Notes: a model not told the origin generated them from the sequence alone. A stretch of DNA of 14,094 nt from JABCZZ01 sp964454545 (GCA_964454545.1 CAYVTI010000052.1:1-14094), one strand, 5' to 3'; counted from the stretch's first letter, positions 1 through 7,040 are shown. A program made the numbers and translations.

Positions 1-230
1 GTGACCGGAATGCCGAACTGCTTGCCGATGTCTATCTGGAGCTTATGGGGGGCAGGCAGGAATCCATGCTGCTTAATGCGGTAAATATCGTGGAAACAGT
101 TGCCGGAGTGGAGGTCAGAGAAGTAAAGATGCAGCCTAAGCGCTCATTTCCTCCTACAGAAGAGGAAATATTTCTTCACGAGGAATTTATAAATAAGATT
201 AATAACCCTCTCTGGAAAACAGTTGCCTGA
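1..230 (+). CDS. dnaQ: DNA polymerase III epsilon subunit, 3' end only (partial)
   Basis: C-terminal part of the 3'-5' proofreading exonuclease of the replicative polymerase. The frame is open from the window edge (first full codon at base 3) to TGA at 228-230, so the start and most of the exonuclease fold lie outside. The visible part begins in the ExoIII motif region (NAELLADVYLELMGGRQ, which aligns with DAQILAEVYLAMTGGQ of E. coli as I recall it). It continues into a tail ending HEEFINKINNPLWKTVA, of the kind that in alphaproteobacterial DnaQ contacts the polymerase alpha subunit. One oddity: the residue aligning with the catalytic aspartate D167 of E. coli reads Asn here. Family assignment rests on this tail alone but is distinctive. 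Confidence 0.85.
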   Translation, partial: DRNAELLADVYLELMGGRQESMLLNAVNIVETVAGVEVREVKMQPKRSFPPTEEEIFLHEEFINKINNPLWKTVA

Positions 231-304
231 TTGCCATTCTTGATAGTATGAGTTGAAAAGATAACAATTTTTAGTCGTAATCTTAACTTATAAAGGAGAG
301 TTTT

Positions 305-730
305 ATGAAGACGTTATACACTGCTCATGCAACAGTTGCAGGAGGTCGTGAAGGTCATGCCGAAACGGATGACAGGCAGCTTTCCATTAATCTCTCAACT
401 CCCGGAAGCGGTAAGCCAGGGACGAACCCGGAACAACTCTTTGCCTGTGGCTATGCGGCGTGCTTCGGCAGTGCCGTCCAGCATGTCGCCAAGCAGCAGA
501 AAATCAATGTTGAGCAAGTCACTGTCGATGCGGACATCACTTTGAATCAGGATGACAATGGTTTCTTTATTGGTGCCACACTTCATGTGTCATTGCCGAG
601 TCTTGATTCGGCTACCGCGGAAAAACTGGTGAATGACGCGCACAAGGTCTGCCCTTATTCCAAGGCGACGCGTGGAAACATCAAGGTAGCACTCACGGCA
701 AACGGCCAGAGCCTGCGTTTAGCCGCCTGA
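305..730 (+). CDS. ohr: Organic hydroperoxide resistance protein (Ohr, OsmC superfamily)
   Basis: Cytosolic thiol peroxidase that reduces organic and lipid hydroperoxides to alcohols, in known members using lipoylated proteins as reductant. The 141-aa length is normal for Ohr. Both signature cysteines are visible: the peroxidatic Cys53 in GYAACF and the resolving Cys116 in VCPYSKATRGN. The VCPYS motif separates Ohr from OsmC. Arg15, in the N-terminal GGREGHA motif, may be the family's active-site arginine. An additional Cys48 (LFACGYAACF) sits five residues before the peroxidatic one, where Ala is usual. The start is set by AAAGGAGAG at 292-300, four bases before ATG. No OhrR-type MarR regulator lies in the window. 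The gene is preceded by a 74-base gap after dnaQ and converges on hinT. Confidence 0.93.
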   Translation: MKTLYTAHATVAGGREGHAETDDRQLSINLSTPGSGKPGTNPEQLFACGYAACFGSAVQHVAKQQKINVEQVTVDADITLNQDDNGFFIGATLHVSLPSLDSATAEKLVNDAHKVCPYSKATRGNIKVALTANGQSLRLAA

Positions 731-733
731 ATA

Positions 734-1108
734 CTATCTTTCCTTGGTATCGCCCGGCAGCAGGCCACCCAGCGCTCTGCCGCCGAGCAGGTGCACATGG
801 AAATGGGCTACGCTCTGTGAAGCATCGCGCCCGTGGTTGGTGATAAGGCGGTAACCATTTGCATCCACCTTCATAATCTTGGCGACGGTATTTACTGCCT
901 TGAAGAAATGCGTGATTTTATCCTGCGTAGCCCCTACGATGAAATCGTCGAAGGAAACATATTCCCCTTTGGGCATGATGAGGATATGCACCGGCGCCGC
1001 CGGAGTGATATCTTCTATCGCAAGGACGGAATCGTCCTCATAGACCTTTTTGCTGGAAATCTCGCCGCGGATTATTCTGGCAAATATGTTGTTTTTATCG
1101 TATGTCAT
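734..1108 (-). CDS. hinT: HIT-family purine nucleoside phosphoramidase (HinT-like)
   Basis: Small cytosolic histidine-triad hydrolase acting on AMP-lysine-type phosphoramidates and aminoacyl-adenylates in characterised members. At 124 aa it has the usual single-domain HinT length. The triad is intact as HFHVH at residues 102-106, followed by LLGGRALG. The N-terminal NNIFARIIRGEI and the middle IEDITPAAPVHILIMPK are standard HinT segments. The start at 1108 has only a weak GAGAAA ribosome site. The gene converges on ohr, with three bases between stop codons, so no separate terminator fits between them. It diverges from argH across about 40 bases, which must hold promoters for both genes if each has its own. 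The cellular role of HinT is poorly defined even in model species. Confidence 0.92.
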   Translation of the reverse strand: MTYDKNNIFARIIRGEISSKKVYEDDSVLAIEDITPAAPVHILIMPKGEYVSFDDFIVGATQDKITHFFKAVNTVAKIMKVDANGYRLITNHGRDASQSVAHFHVHLLGGRALGGLLPGDTKER

Positions 1109-1148
1109 TGTATTTCTCGTTAATAATTAGTGATCCTACATACGTTAT

Positions 1149-2567
1149 ATGCCAACCGGTAAATTAAAAAAGCAGAAAATGAGAAACCATGCCAATCCCA
1201 TGTGGGGAGGGCGGTTTGCAACCGGTCCCGCTGAGGTGATGGCAAAAATCAACGTTTCGATTAACTTCGATCGCAAGCTTTATGCGCAGGATATTAAAGG
1301 TTCTGTGGCGCACTGCAGGATGCTTGCGGAAACGGGCATCATAAGCAGAAAAGATGCAGATGCGATTACAAAGGGGCTGGAGACAGTCGGGTCTGAAATC
1401 GAAGTCGGCGAATTTGTTTTCAAAGAAGAGCTGGAAGATATCCATATGAATGTCGAAGCGCGACTTGCCGAACTGGTTGGCGATGCGGCTGGAAAGCTTC
1501 ACACTGCCCGCTCGCGCAACGATCAGGTTGCGCTTGATTTCCGCATGTTCGTGCGCGACACTGCCGTTGTGGTTGACAAACTGCTCCAGAAGCTTCAGGC
1601 GGCCCTTATTGGAAGGGCAGAGCAATATTATGATGCCATCATGCCAGGTTTCACGCATCTGCAGGCGGCGCAGCCGGTGACGCTGGGCCACCACCTTATG
1701 GCATATGTAGAGATGTTCGGGCGGGATCGCGGGCGCATTGCAGATTTGCTTGAGCGTATCGATGAATGCCCGCTTGGCGCTGCCGCGCTGGCCGGAACAT
1801 CGTTTCCGGTGGATCGGGAAATGACGGCTAAGCTGCTTCATTTCAAGCGGCCGACCGCCAATTCCCTTGATTCGGTATCGGATCGCGATTTTGCGCTGGA
1901 GTTTTTAAGCGCCGCTTCCATTTGCGCCATTCATCTTTCGCGTCTTGCGGAAGAGTTTATCATCTGGTCAAGCGCGCCGTTTTCCTTTATCCGGTTCTCC
2001 GATCTGTTTACGAGCGGAAGCTCGATCATGCCCCAAAAGCGTAATCCGGATGCCGCAGAGCTTGTGCGTGGCAAGACAGGACGTATCCTGGGTGCGCTTA
2101 CATCACTGCTTATCATGATGAAAGGACTGCCGCTTGCCTATAACAAGGATATGCAGGAGGACAAGGAACCCGTCTTTGACGCGTTTGAACAGTGGCGGCT
2201 TGTGCTGAGCGCAACGGCCGGGATGGTGGATGATTTTACGCCTGATAAGGCGCGTATGAAGGAGCTTGCGTCACAGGGATATTCTACCGCAACCGATTTG
2301 GCCGACTGGATGGTGATCAACCTGAAAATCCCCTTCCGGCAGGCGCATCATACCACAGCGAAAATTGTGAAACTGGCATCGGATAGAAAGTGCATGCTTG
2401 GCGATCTGGCGCTTAAAGACATGCAATCAGTCGAGTCGCGTATTACAAAGGATGTGTATAAGGTCCTGAGCGTTGAGAAGTCGGTGGCAAGCCGCACCAG
2501 CTTTGGCGGTACAGCTCCGGCGCGGGTCAGGCAAGCGATCAAGGCAGCGAAGAAGAAGTACCTATGA
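1149..2567 (+). CDS. argH: Argininosuccinate lyase
   Basis: Cytosolic enzyme for the last step of arginine synthesis: argininosuccinate to arginine plus fumarate. It belongs to the fumarase/aspartase superfamily and acts as a homotetramer. The signature loop GSSIMPQKRNPD begins at residue 290 and carries the catalytic serine. HTARSRNDQ, which binds substrate, and PGFTHLQAAQP are also intact. The length is normal. The start is uncertain: ATG 1149 gives a 10-residue Lys-rich extension, while ATG 1179 gives MRNHANPMWGGRF, closer to typical ArgH N termini (a short lead before MWGGRF). Neither has a clear ribosome site. The 3' end overlaps the next gene by four bases (ATGA). It is the first gene of an argH-lipoprotein-lysA-thiC transcription unit; argH beside lysA is a common alphaproteobacterial arrangement. 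Confidence 0.96.
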   Translation: MPTGKLKKQKMRNHANPMWGGRFATGPAEVMAKINVSINFDRKLYAQDIKGSVAHCRMLAETGIISRKDADAITKGLETVGSEIEVGEFVFKEELEDIHMNVEARLAELVGDAAGKLHTARSRNDQVALDFRMFVRDTAVVVDKLLQKLQAALIGRAEQYYDAIMPGFTHLQAAQPVTLGHHLMAYVEMFGRDRGRIADLLERIDECPLGAAALAGTSFPVDREMTAKLLHFKRPTANSLDSVSDRDFALEFLSAASICAIHLSRLAEEFIIWSSAPFSFIRFSDLFTSGSSIMPQKRNPDAAELVRGKTGRILGALTSLLIMMKGLPLAYNKDMQEDKEPVFDAFEQWRLVLSATAGMVDDFTPDKARMKELASQGYSTATDLADWMVINLKIPFRQAHHTTAKIVKLASDRKCMLGDLALKDMQSVESRITKDVYKVLSVEKSVASRTSFGGTAPARVRQAIKAAKKKYL

Positions 2568-2800
2568 AACAGCTTATTACATATATAATGATTGCGGCAT
2601 TGCTTTCCGGGTGCGGGGTTAAAAGGGATCTTGTGCTTCCGGGGCATGAAAAGCATAAGGCGGATCAAAGTGGTACGGGCGCTGACAATAATGCTACGCC
2701 GCAGGAAAACAACTCAGGGCAGGGGAAGCCGCGACTCCCTCCGCCGGGAAGTATGTCAGATCCGGGTTCGGCCAACCCGAATACGGTTATCATTAAATAA
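2564..2800 (+). CDS. lptM: Small LptM-like lipoprotein
   Basis: A 78-aa predicted lipoprotein. Residues 1-16 form a lipoprotein signal peptide with lipobox LLSGC and lipidation at Cys17. Mature residues begin CGVKRDLVLPG, resembling the CGxKGPLYLP start of the LptM (formerly YifL) family. The rest is low-complexity, rich in Gly, Asn, Pro and Gln, and probably disordered. LptM-type lipoproteins are often encoded beside lysA, and in enterobacteria LptM assists disulfide maturation of the LPS translocon LptD. That function is transferred by similarity and position, not shown here. The start overlaps the argH stop by four bases (ATGA), implying translational coupling. Its stop lies three bases before lysA. 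The predicted protein is longer than the E. coli homologue because of the Pro/Gly/Asn tail. Confidence 0.78.
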   Translation: MKQLITYIMIAALLSGCGVKRDLVLPGHEKHKADQSGTGADNNATPQENNSGQGKPRLPPPGSMSDPGSANPNTVIIK

Positions 2801-2803
2801 TGT

Positions 2804-4060
2804 ATGGATCATTTTAATTACAGAGGTTCGGCGTTGTTTGCCGAAGATGTGGATCTGACGGATATAGCCAACGCCGTAGGCACGCCGTTTTACTGCTATT
2901 CAACCGCGACGCTGAAGCGTCATTATGCGATTTTCAAGGAGGCGCTTTCAGGTCTCAATCCGCTTATATGCTATGCGGTAAAGGCCAACACCACGCTCGC
3001 AGTTCTCAAAACGCTGGCGAAAGAGGGAAGCGGCGCGGATGTCGTTTCAGGAGGTGAGATACATGCGGCGCTCGCTGCCGGGATGGAACCACGGAAAATA
3101 ATATTTTCCGGCGTCGGAAAAACCGTGGATGAGATAGAGTATGCGCTAAAGCAGGATATTTTTCAGTTCAATGTCGAATCGGAAGCGGAACTGCATGTAC
3201 TCAATCAGGTCGCAGCCCGTCTCGGCAAGATCGCTGCCATTGCGATACGCGTCAATCCCGATGTGACACCGGATACACATGCCAAAATTTCCACCGGGCA
3301 GAAGGAAAGCAAGTTCGGGGTGCCTATTGACGAGGCCATTGCGCTTTATGCTAAAGCTGCGCAATTGCCTGCGATAAAAATTCAGGGTGTTTCCGTTCAT
3401 ATAGGTTCGCAGCTGACCAGCCTTGCGCCCTTTAAACTGGCATTCGCCCGTGTTTCTCAACTGGTGCTGGAACTGCGTGAGAAGGGGCATCCCATTACCA
3501 CGCTAGATCTGGGAGGGGGACTTGGCATTCCCTACGGCAATCAGGTGCCGCCGCCGCTTCCTTCTGCGTATGCTGGCATTGTCAGGGAGACAACACAGGG
3601 CATTGACTGCCAGTTGATATTCGAGCCCGGTCGCCTGCTGGTGGGGAATGCCGGCATCCTGGTTGCAAAGGTAATCTACGTGAAGCGCAGCGGGAAACGT
3701 GTGTTTGTGATTGTGGATGCTGGGATGAATGATCTTGCCCGTCCGACGCTTTATAATGCCTATCATGAAATTGTTCCTGTGGTTGCCGGTAGCGATAAGA
3801 CTGAACTGGCTGACATTGTAGGGCCGGTATGTGAAACCGGGGATATATTTGCAAGCGGGCGTGAGATTCAAGTGCCTGAAATAGGGGATTTACTTGCTTT
3901 CCGCTCAGCAGGGGCGTATGGTGCGTCGATGGCATCGACTTATAATATGCGTCCTCTTATTGCCGAAGTCATGGTGAACGGTGCCGATTATACGATTATC
4001 CGTAAACGTCAGACATACGAAGAATTACTGGCTCGCGATACGCTGCCGGAATGGTTGTAA
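2804..4060 (+). CDS. lysA: Diaminopimelate decarboxylase
   Basis: PLP-dependent fold-type III decarboxylase converting meso-diaminopimelate to lysine and CO2, the last step of lysine synthesis, in the cytosol. The PLP-binding lysine is Lys60 in CYAVKAN. Further family motifs follow in order: SGGEIHAAL, HIGSQL, the phosphate-binding GGGLG, EPGR, the active-site CETGD, and AGAYG near the C terminus. The 418-aa length is typical. ATG 2804 starts three bases after the lipoprotein stop; no good ribosome site is seen, so it probably depends on coupling to the gene before it. The end is adjacent to or overlaps thiC, depending on which thiC start is used. Intact and confidently assigned. Confidence 0.96.
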   Translation: MDHFNYRGSALFAEDVDLTDIANAVGTPFYCYSTATLKRHYAIFKEALSGLNPLICYAVKANTTLAVLKTLAKEGSGADVVSGGEIHAALAAGMEPRKIIFSGVGKTVDEIEYALKQDIFQFNVESEAELHVLNQVAARLGKIAAIAIRVNPDVTPDTHAKISTGQKESKFGVPIDEAIALYAKAAQLPAIKIQGVSVHIGSQLTSLAPFKLAFARVSQLVLELREKGHPITTLDLGGGLGIPYGNQVPPPLPSAYAGIVRETTQGIDCQLIFEPGRLLVGNAGILVAKVIYVKRSGKRVFVIVDAGMNDLARPTLYNAYHEIVPVVAGSDKTELADIVGPVCETGDIFASGREIQVPEIGDLLAFRSAGAYGASMASTYNMRPLIAEVMVNGADYTIIRKRQTYEELLARDTLPEWL

Positions 4061-4061
4061 T

Positions 4062-4072
4062 GGGAAGAGAGG
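4062..4072 (+). promoter_or_regulatory. Ribosome binding site of thiC
   Basis: GGGAAGAGAGG begins two bases after the lysA stop and ends five bases before ATG 4078. It favours this ATG over the two upstream in-frame ATGs at 4051 and 4060, which have no such purine run at a useful distance. Confidence 0.6.
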
Positions 4073-4077
4073 TTCAT

Positions 4078-5946
4078 ATGGTCAAAACAGCAAGAAATAA
4101 GAAGGAAGACGTGGCTTTTGATGTCACGCGCGGGGCATTGCCTGCTTCAAGGAAGATATATGTTTCTGGCGAGCGGCACGGGGATGTACATGTTGCGATG
4201 CGCAGCATTGCGCTTTCAGACAAGGGTCTGCCTCACGTTACCGTCTATGATACGTCGGGTCCTTTCACCGATGAAGCAGTTCACATCGATATAGAAAAAG
4301 GATTGCCGGAGCTTCGCCGGGACTGGATTGTTGCGCGTGGCGATGTAGAGGAAGTTATCGCCCGTGTGGTGAAGCCTGAAGACAATGGAAACGCTACGAG
4401 TGCAAGGGTATTCCCGAATGTGAAGAAAAAGGTGCTGCGCGCTAAGGAGGGTAAATCAGTTTCGCAGCTTGCCTATGCGCGCGCTGGCGTTGTCACTGCC
4501 GAAATGGAGTATATTGCGATAAGGGAGAATGAGGGTAGAAGCGGTCAGCGGCCAGTGACCAGTGATCAGATCATACCGCCTTACCGCAAGGGTCATTCCT
4601 TTGGTGCACGCATACCGGAAATCATTACGCCGGAATTCGTGCGTGACGAAGTGGCGGCGGGTAGGGCGATCATACCTGCCAATATTAACCATCCTGAGAC
4701 GGAGCCGATGATTATCGGTCGTAACTTCAAAGTGAAGATTAACGCCAATATCGGCAATTCAGCAGTGACTTCCGGCATTGCCGAGGAAGTGGAGAAGATG
4801 GTATGGGCGATCCGCTGGGGTAGTGATACGGTGATGGATCTTTCTACTGGTAAGAACATCCATAACATTCGCGAATGGATTATCCGCAACTCCCCGGTTC
4901 CCATCGGCACCGTACCGATTTACCAGGCGCTTGAGAAGGTCAGCGGCATTGCCGAAGAGCTTACGTGGGATGTTTACCGCGATACGCTGGTCGAGCAGTG
5001 TGAGCAGGGGGTGGATTATTTCACCATCCATGCCGGAGTGCGCCTGCCATTCATCCCGATGACGCAGAACCGCATGACAGGCATTGTGTCCCGTGGCGGA
5101 TCGATTCTGGCAAAATGGTGCATGGCGCATCACAAGGAGAATTTCCTTTACACGCATTTTGAGGACATCTGCGAGATCATGCGTGCCTATGACGTGAGCT
5201 TTTCGCTGGGCGACGGCCTGCGTCCTGGTTCGATTCACGATGCCAATGACGAAGCGCAGTTTGCGGAGCTGAAAACGCTCGGTGAGCTTACGAAAGTTGC
5301 ATGGGATTATGATTGCCAGGTGATGATTGAAGGGCCGGGCCATGTGCCCATGCATCTCATCCGGGAGAACATGGAGAAACAACTGGAATATTGCCACGAG
5401 GCGCCGTTCTATACGCTCGGACCTCTTACGACCGACATTGCGCCGGGATATGATCATATCACCTCCGGCATCGGTGCGGCGATGATTGGCTGGTTCGGGA
5501 CGTCCATGCTCTGTTATGTGACGCCGAAGGAGCATCTGGGGTTGCCGGATCGCGACGATGTGAAAGTCGGCGTGGTGACTTACAAGATTGCGGCGCATGC
5601 GGCGGATCTCGCCAAAGGGCATCCTTCCGCCTACCGTCGTGACGATGCGCTTTCCAAGGCGCGCTTCGAATTCCGCTGGCAGGATCAGTTCAACCTTGCG
5701 CTCGATCCGGAAACCGCGAAGGATTTCCATGATGAGACCCTGCCTGCCGAGGGCGCCAAGGTAGCGCATTTCTGTTCGATGTGCGGCCCCAAATTCTGCT
5801 CGATGAAGATTTCGCACGAGGTGCGGGATTTTGCGAAGTCTCAGGGAGGCCAGCAGGCTGAGGTTGCCGAAATCAATAAGGGCATGGAAGAAATGGCGCA
5901 GAAATTCCGTGATAGTGGCGGGGAGTTGTATCAGAAGGTGGGATAG
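4078..5946 (+). CDS. thiC: Phosphomethylpyrimidine synthase (ThiC)
   Basis: Radical-SAM enzyme rearranging aminoimidazole ribotide into hydroxymethylpyrimidine phosphate, the pyrimidine half of thiamine. The C-terminal [4Fe-4S] motif CX2CX4C is intact at Cys566, Cys569 and Cys574 (numbered from 4078). Core motifs include KINANIGNS, MDLSTG, SLGDGLRPG, EGPGHVPMH and PLTTDIAPGYDHI. The 622-aa length is normal. Three in-frame ATGs exist, at 4051 (inside lysA), 4060 (overlapping the lysA stop) and 4078. I chose 4078 because GGGAAGAGAGG ends five bases before it. With so short a junction to lysA, no TPP riboswitch can precede thiC, so it probably depends on the argH-lysA transcript. No other thiamine genes lie nearby. 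Confidence 0.96.
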   Translation: MVKTARNKKEDVAFDVTRGALPASRKIYVSGERHGDVHVAMRSIALSDKGLPHVTVYDTSGPFTDEAVHIDIEKGLPELRRDWIVARGDVEEVIARVVKPEDNGNATSARVFPNVKKKVLRAKEGKSVSQLAYARAGVVTAEMEYIAIRENEGRSGQRPVTSDQIIPPYRKGHSFGARIPEIITPEFVRDEVAAGRAIIPANINHPETEPMIIGRNFKVKINANIGNSAVTSGIAEEVEKMVWAIRWGSDTVMDLSTGKNIHNIREWIIRNSPVPIGTVPIYQALEKVSGIAEELTWDVYRDTLVEQCEQGVDYFTIHAGVRLPFIPMTQNRMTGIVSRGGSILAKWCMAHHKENFLYTHFEDICEIMRAYDVSFSLGDGLRPGSIHDANDEAQFAELKTLGELTKVAWDYDCQVMIEGPGHVPMHLIRENMEKQLEYCHEAPFYTLGPLTTDIAPGYDHITSGIGAAMIGWFGTSMLCYVTPKEHLGLPDRDDVKVGVVTYKIAAHAADLAKGHPSAYRRDDALSKARFEFRWQDQFNLALDPETAKDFHDETLPAEGAKVAHFCSMCGPKFCSMKISHEVRDFAKSQGGQQAEVAEINKGMEEMAQKFRDSGGELYQKVG

Positions 5947-5956
5947 AATCAGCCTC

Positions 5957-5998
5957 ATTCCTGCGCAGGCAGGAAGCTATCTATCCACGTATATGGAT
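5957..5998. repeat. Small palindromic intergenic element, left part
   Basis: TTCCTGC (5958-5964) pairs perfectly with GCAGGAA (5969-5975) across a GCAG loop. It is followed by ATCCA (5983-5987) paired with TGGAT (5994-5998) across six bases. The layout, a CATTCCTGCG-like hairpin followed by ATCCA...TGGAT, resembles dispersed intergenic palindromes common in many proteobacteria. Only one copy is present in this window, so its repeat nature is inferred from form. It lies just after the thiC stop, between convergent genes, and could also stabilise or end transcripts, although no T-run follows. Confidence 0.5.
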
Positions 5999-6020
5999 TG
6001 TTGAGGCATGATCTCGCCTG

Positions 6021-6051
6021 CGCATTGCTACGGCTGTGACCTCGCAATGAC
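6021..6051. repeat. Small palindromic intergenic element, right part
   Basis: CATTGC (6023-6028) pairs with GCAATG (6044-6049). On the minus strand the element reads GTCATTGCGAGG and ends in GTAGCAATGCG, the typical form of a dispersed GTCATTGCGAG...GCAAT palindrome seen in several alphaproteobacterial and intracellular bacterial genomes. It is a single copy here. It sits next to the left element but has a different consensus, so the 113-base gap between thiC and the next gene looks like two unrelated repeat fragments side by side. Confidence 0.5.
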
Positions 6052-6059
6052 AATTTATC

Positions 6060-6803
6060 TTATTGAACCGGCGTCAGTTGCGGTTTATTTTCCGGCTTGA
6101 CGATTTCGGGATCCGGAACTGCTTTAATGCGCTGCATCGCTCCGTCATAGCTGGCCTTGGTCTTGGCGATATGATCCTTGTCGCAGGGGATGGTGCTGTA
6201 GAGCTCCTTGTATGAGCCGTTTGCCGCTATCTTGATGTTGTTCTCCACGTTGCCGTCCGCATTATAGGCGGCAAGCTCCTTCTCCATCGAAGCGGCGATG
6301 GTATCCAGATCCTTCGGATCAACCGCATTGCATTTCTGGAGGTAATAATAGGTTATCAACCACATTTCATAGCGTTCCTTGAGCAGATCAATATAAGCCT
6401 GTTGCTTGCCGTTCTTTTCATTGAATTCAGTGATACCGGAAAATGGGTTGGATGGATTCTGTGGCAGTGGAGGCTGATTGGAATCGGCAGGCTGTTGTGC
6501 TGACTCCTGAACTGCTGGTTTTTCGGCTACGGGTTCGTGTTGTCTCGAAGGACTATTTCCCATATCGTTTGCCCCGAGTACGATCAGGAGCATGCTAAAA
6601 AGGCCGAAAACCTGAATATTACGCTTGTGCAGCAGGTATAAAATCCGCACGATGGTGATGGAGTCCTGAAGCCTTCTGATGCGTATCCCGTCACGGATAA
6701 GGTCAACCGCAAGCAATAGCCATATCGCTATTATAATTAGCCATTTCAGCAGCATATATATGGTTTCGCTCACGATTTGATCCTGCATCCTTCGACCGGG
6801 CAT
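6060..6803 (-). CDS. Uncharacterised two-helix membrane protein
   Basis: I do not recognise this 247-aa protein. Residues about 17-36 (MLLKWLIIIAIWLLLAVDLI) and 63-79 are hydrophobic and predicted to span the membrane. The segment between them is Arg/Lys-rich, so by the positive-inside rule it is cytoplasmic and both ends face the periplasm. A Pro/Gln/Ser-rich linker (about 84-120) leads to a polar helical C-terminal domain. That domain has an aromatic stretch YEMWLITYYYLQKC and exactly two cysteines, Cys158 and Cys207, which could form a disulfide if this topology is right. ATG 6803 and ATG 6788 are both possible starts and neither has a well-spaced ribosome site. It converges on thiC and diverges from tRNA-Lys. 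Confidence 0.72.
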   Translation of the reverse strand: MPGRRMQDQIVSETIYMLLKWLIIIAIWLLLAVDLIRDGIRIRRLQDSITIVRILYLLHKRNIQVFGLFSMLLIVLGANDMGNSPSRQHEPVAEKPAVQESAQQPADSNQPPLPQNPSNPFSGITEFNEKNGKQQAYIDLLKERYEMWLITYYYLQKCNAVDPKDLDTIAASMEKELAAYNADGNVENNIKIAANGSYKELYSTIPCDKDHIAKTKASYDGAMQRIKAVPDPEIVKPENKPQLTPVQ

Positions 6804-6842
6804 TTTTCAACGTTTATTTGGTATATTACGAAATAATAGTGA

Positions 6843-6870
6843 TTGACAATTGTTAGTTTGTACATATTTT
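6843..6870 (+). promoter_or_regulatory. Sigma70-type promoter before tRNA-Lys
   Basis: A perfect -35 hexamer TTGACA lies at 6843-6848. A TATTTT -10 candidate lies at 6865-6870 after a 16-base spacer. Transcription would begin around 6877, roughly 20 bases before the mature tRNA 5' end. Prediction by eye only. Confidence 0.55.
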
Positions 6871-6896
6871 TCGTGGGCGTCTTTTTCTTGCAAAAA

Positions 6897-6972
6897 GAGC
6901 CCGTAGCTCAGTCGGTAGAGCACCTGACTTTTAATCAGGTTGTCGTGGGTTCGATTCCCGCCGGGCTCACCA
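6897..6972 (+). tRNA. tRNA-Lys (anticodon TTT)
   Basis: A complete 76-base cloverleaf. Acceptor GAGCCCG (6897-6903) pairs with CGGGCTC (6962-6968). The D arm is GCTC/GAGC. The anticodon stem CCTGA/TCAGG encloses CTTTTAA, giving anticodon TTT at 6930-6932. The T arm is GTGGG-TTCGATT-CCCGC. The discriminator base is A, and CCA is encoded (6970-6972). Anticodon TTT reads the AAA and AAG lysine codons. All stems are fully paired, so the gene is intact. The thioredoxin-like gene starts 68 bases downstream in the same direction and may share the transcript. Confidence 0.98.
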
Positions 6973-7040
6973 TGCCTCACGCAGGCCAATCTTAAGAATT
7001 ACCCGGACAGTCATCATATATTCATATACAAGGAGGTCTT

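Noticed and set aside
231..304. Promoter or OhrR operator before ohr
   Set aside because: A TTGAAA at 253-258 has no good -10 at normal spacing, and no clear inverted repeat resembling an OhrR site is visible.
833..1123. Plus-strand frame opposite hinT
   Set aside because: Fully within hinT, which has an intact histidine triad.
1164..1841. 225-codon minus-strand open frame opposite argH
   Set aside because: Entirely antisense to a conserved argH. Composition is atypical and there is no ribosome site or family resemblance.
4759..5958. Long open frame (399 codons) on the minus strand opposite thiC
   Set aside because: It lies almost wholly inside thiC, whose motifs are unmistakable. The minus-strand translation is Arg/His-rich without any recognisable family, as expected of an antisense shadow.
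6807..6989. 60-codon minus-strand frame reading GGNRTHD across the tRNA
   Set aside because: A well-known artefact of translating the antisense of a tRNA gene.
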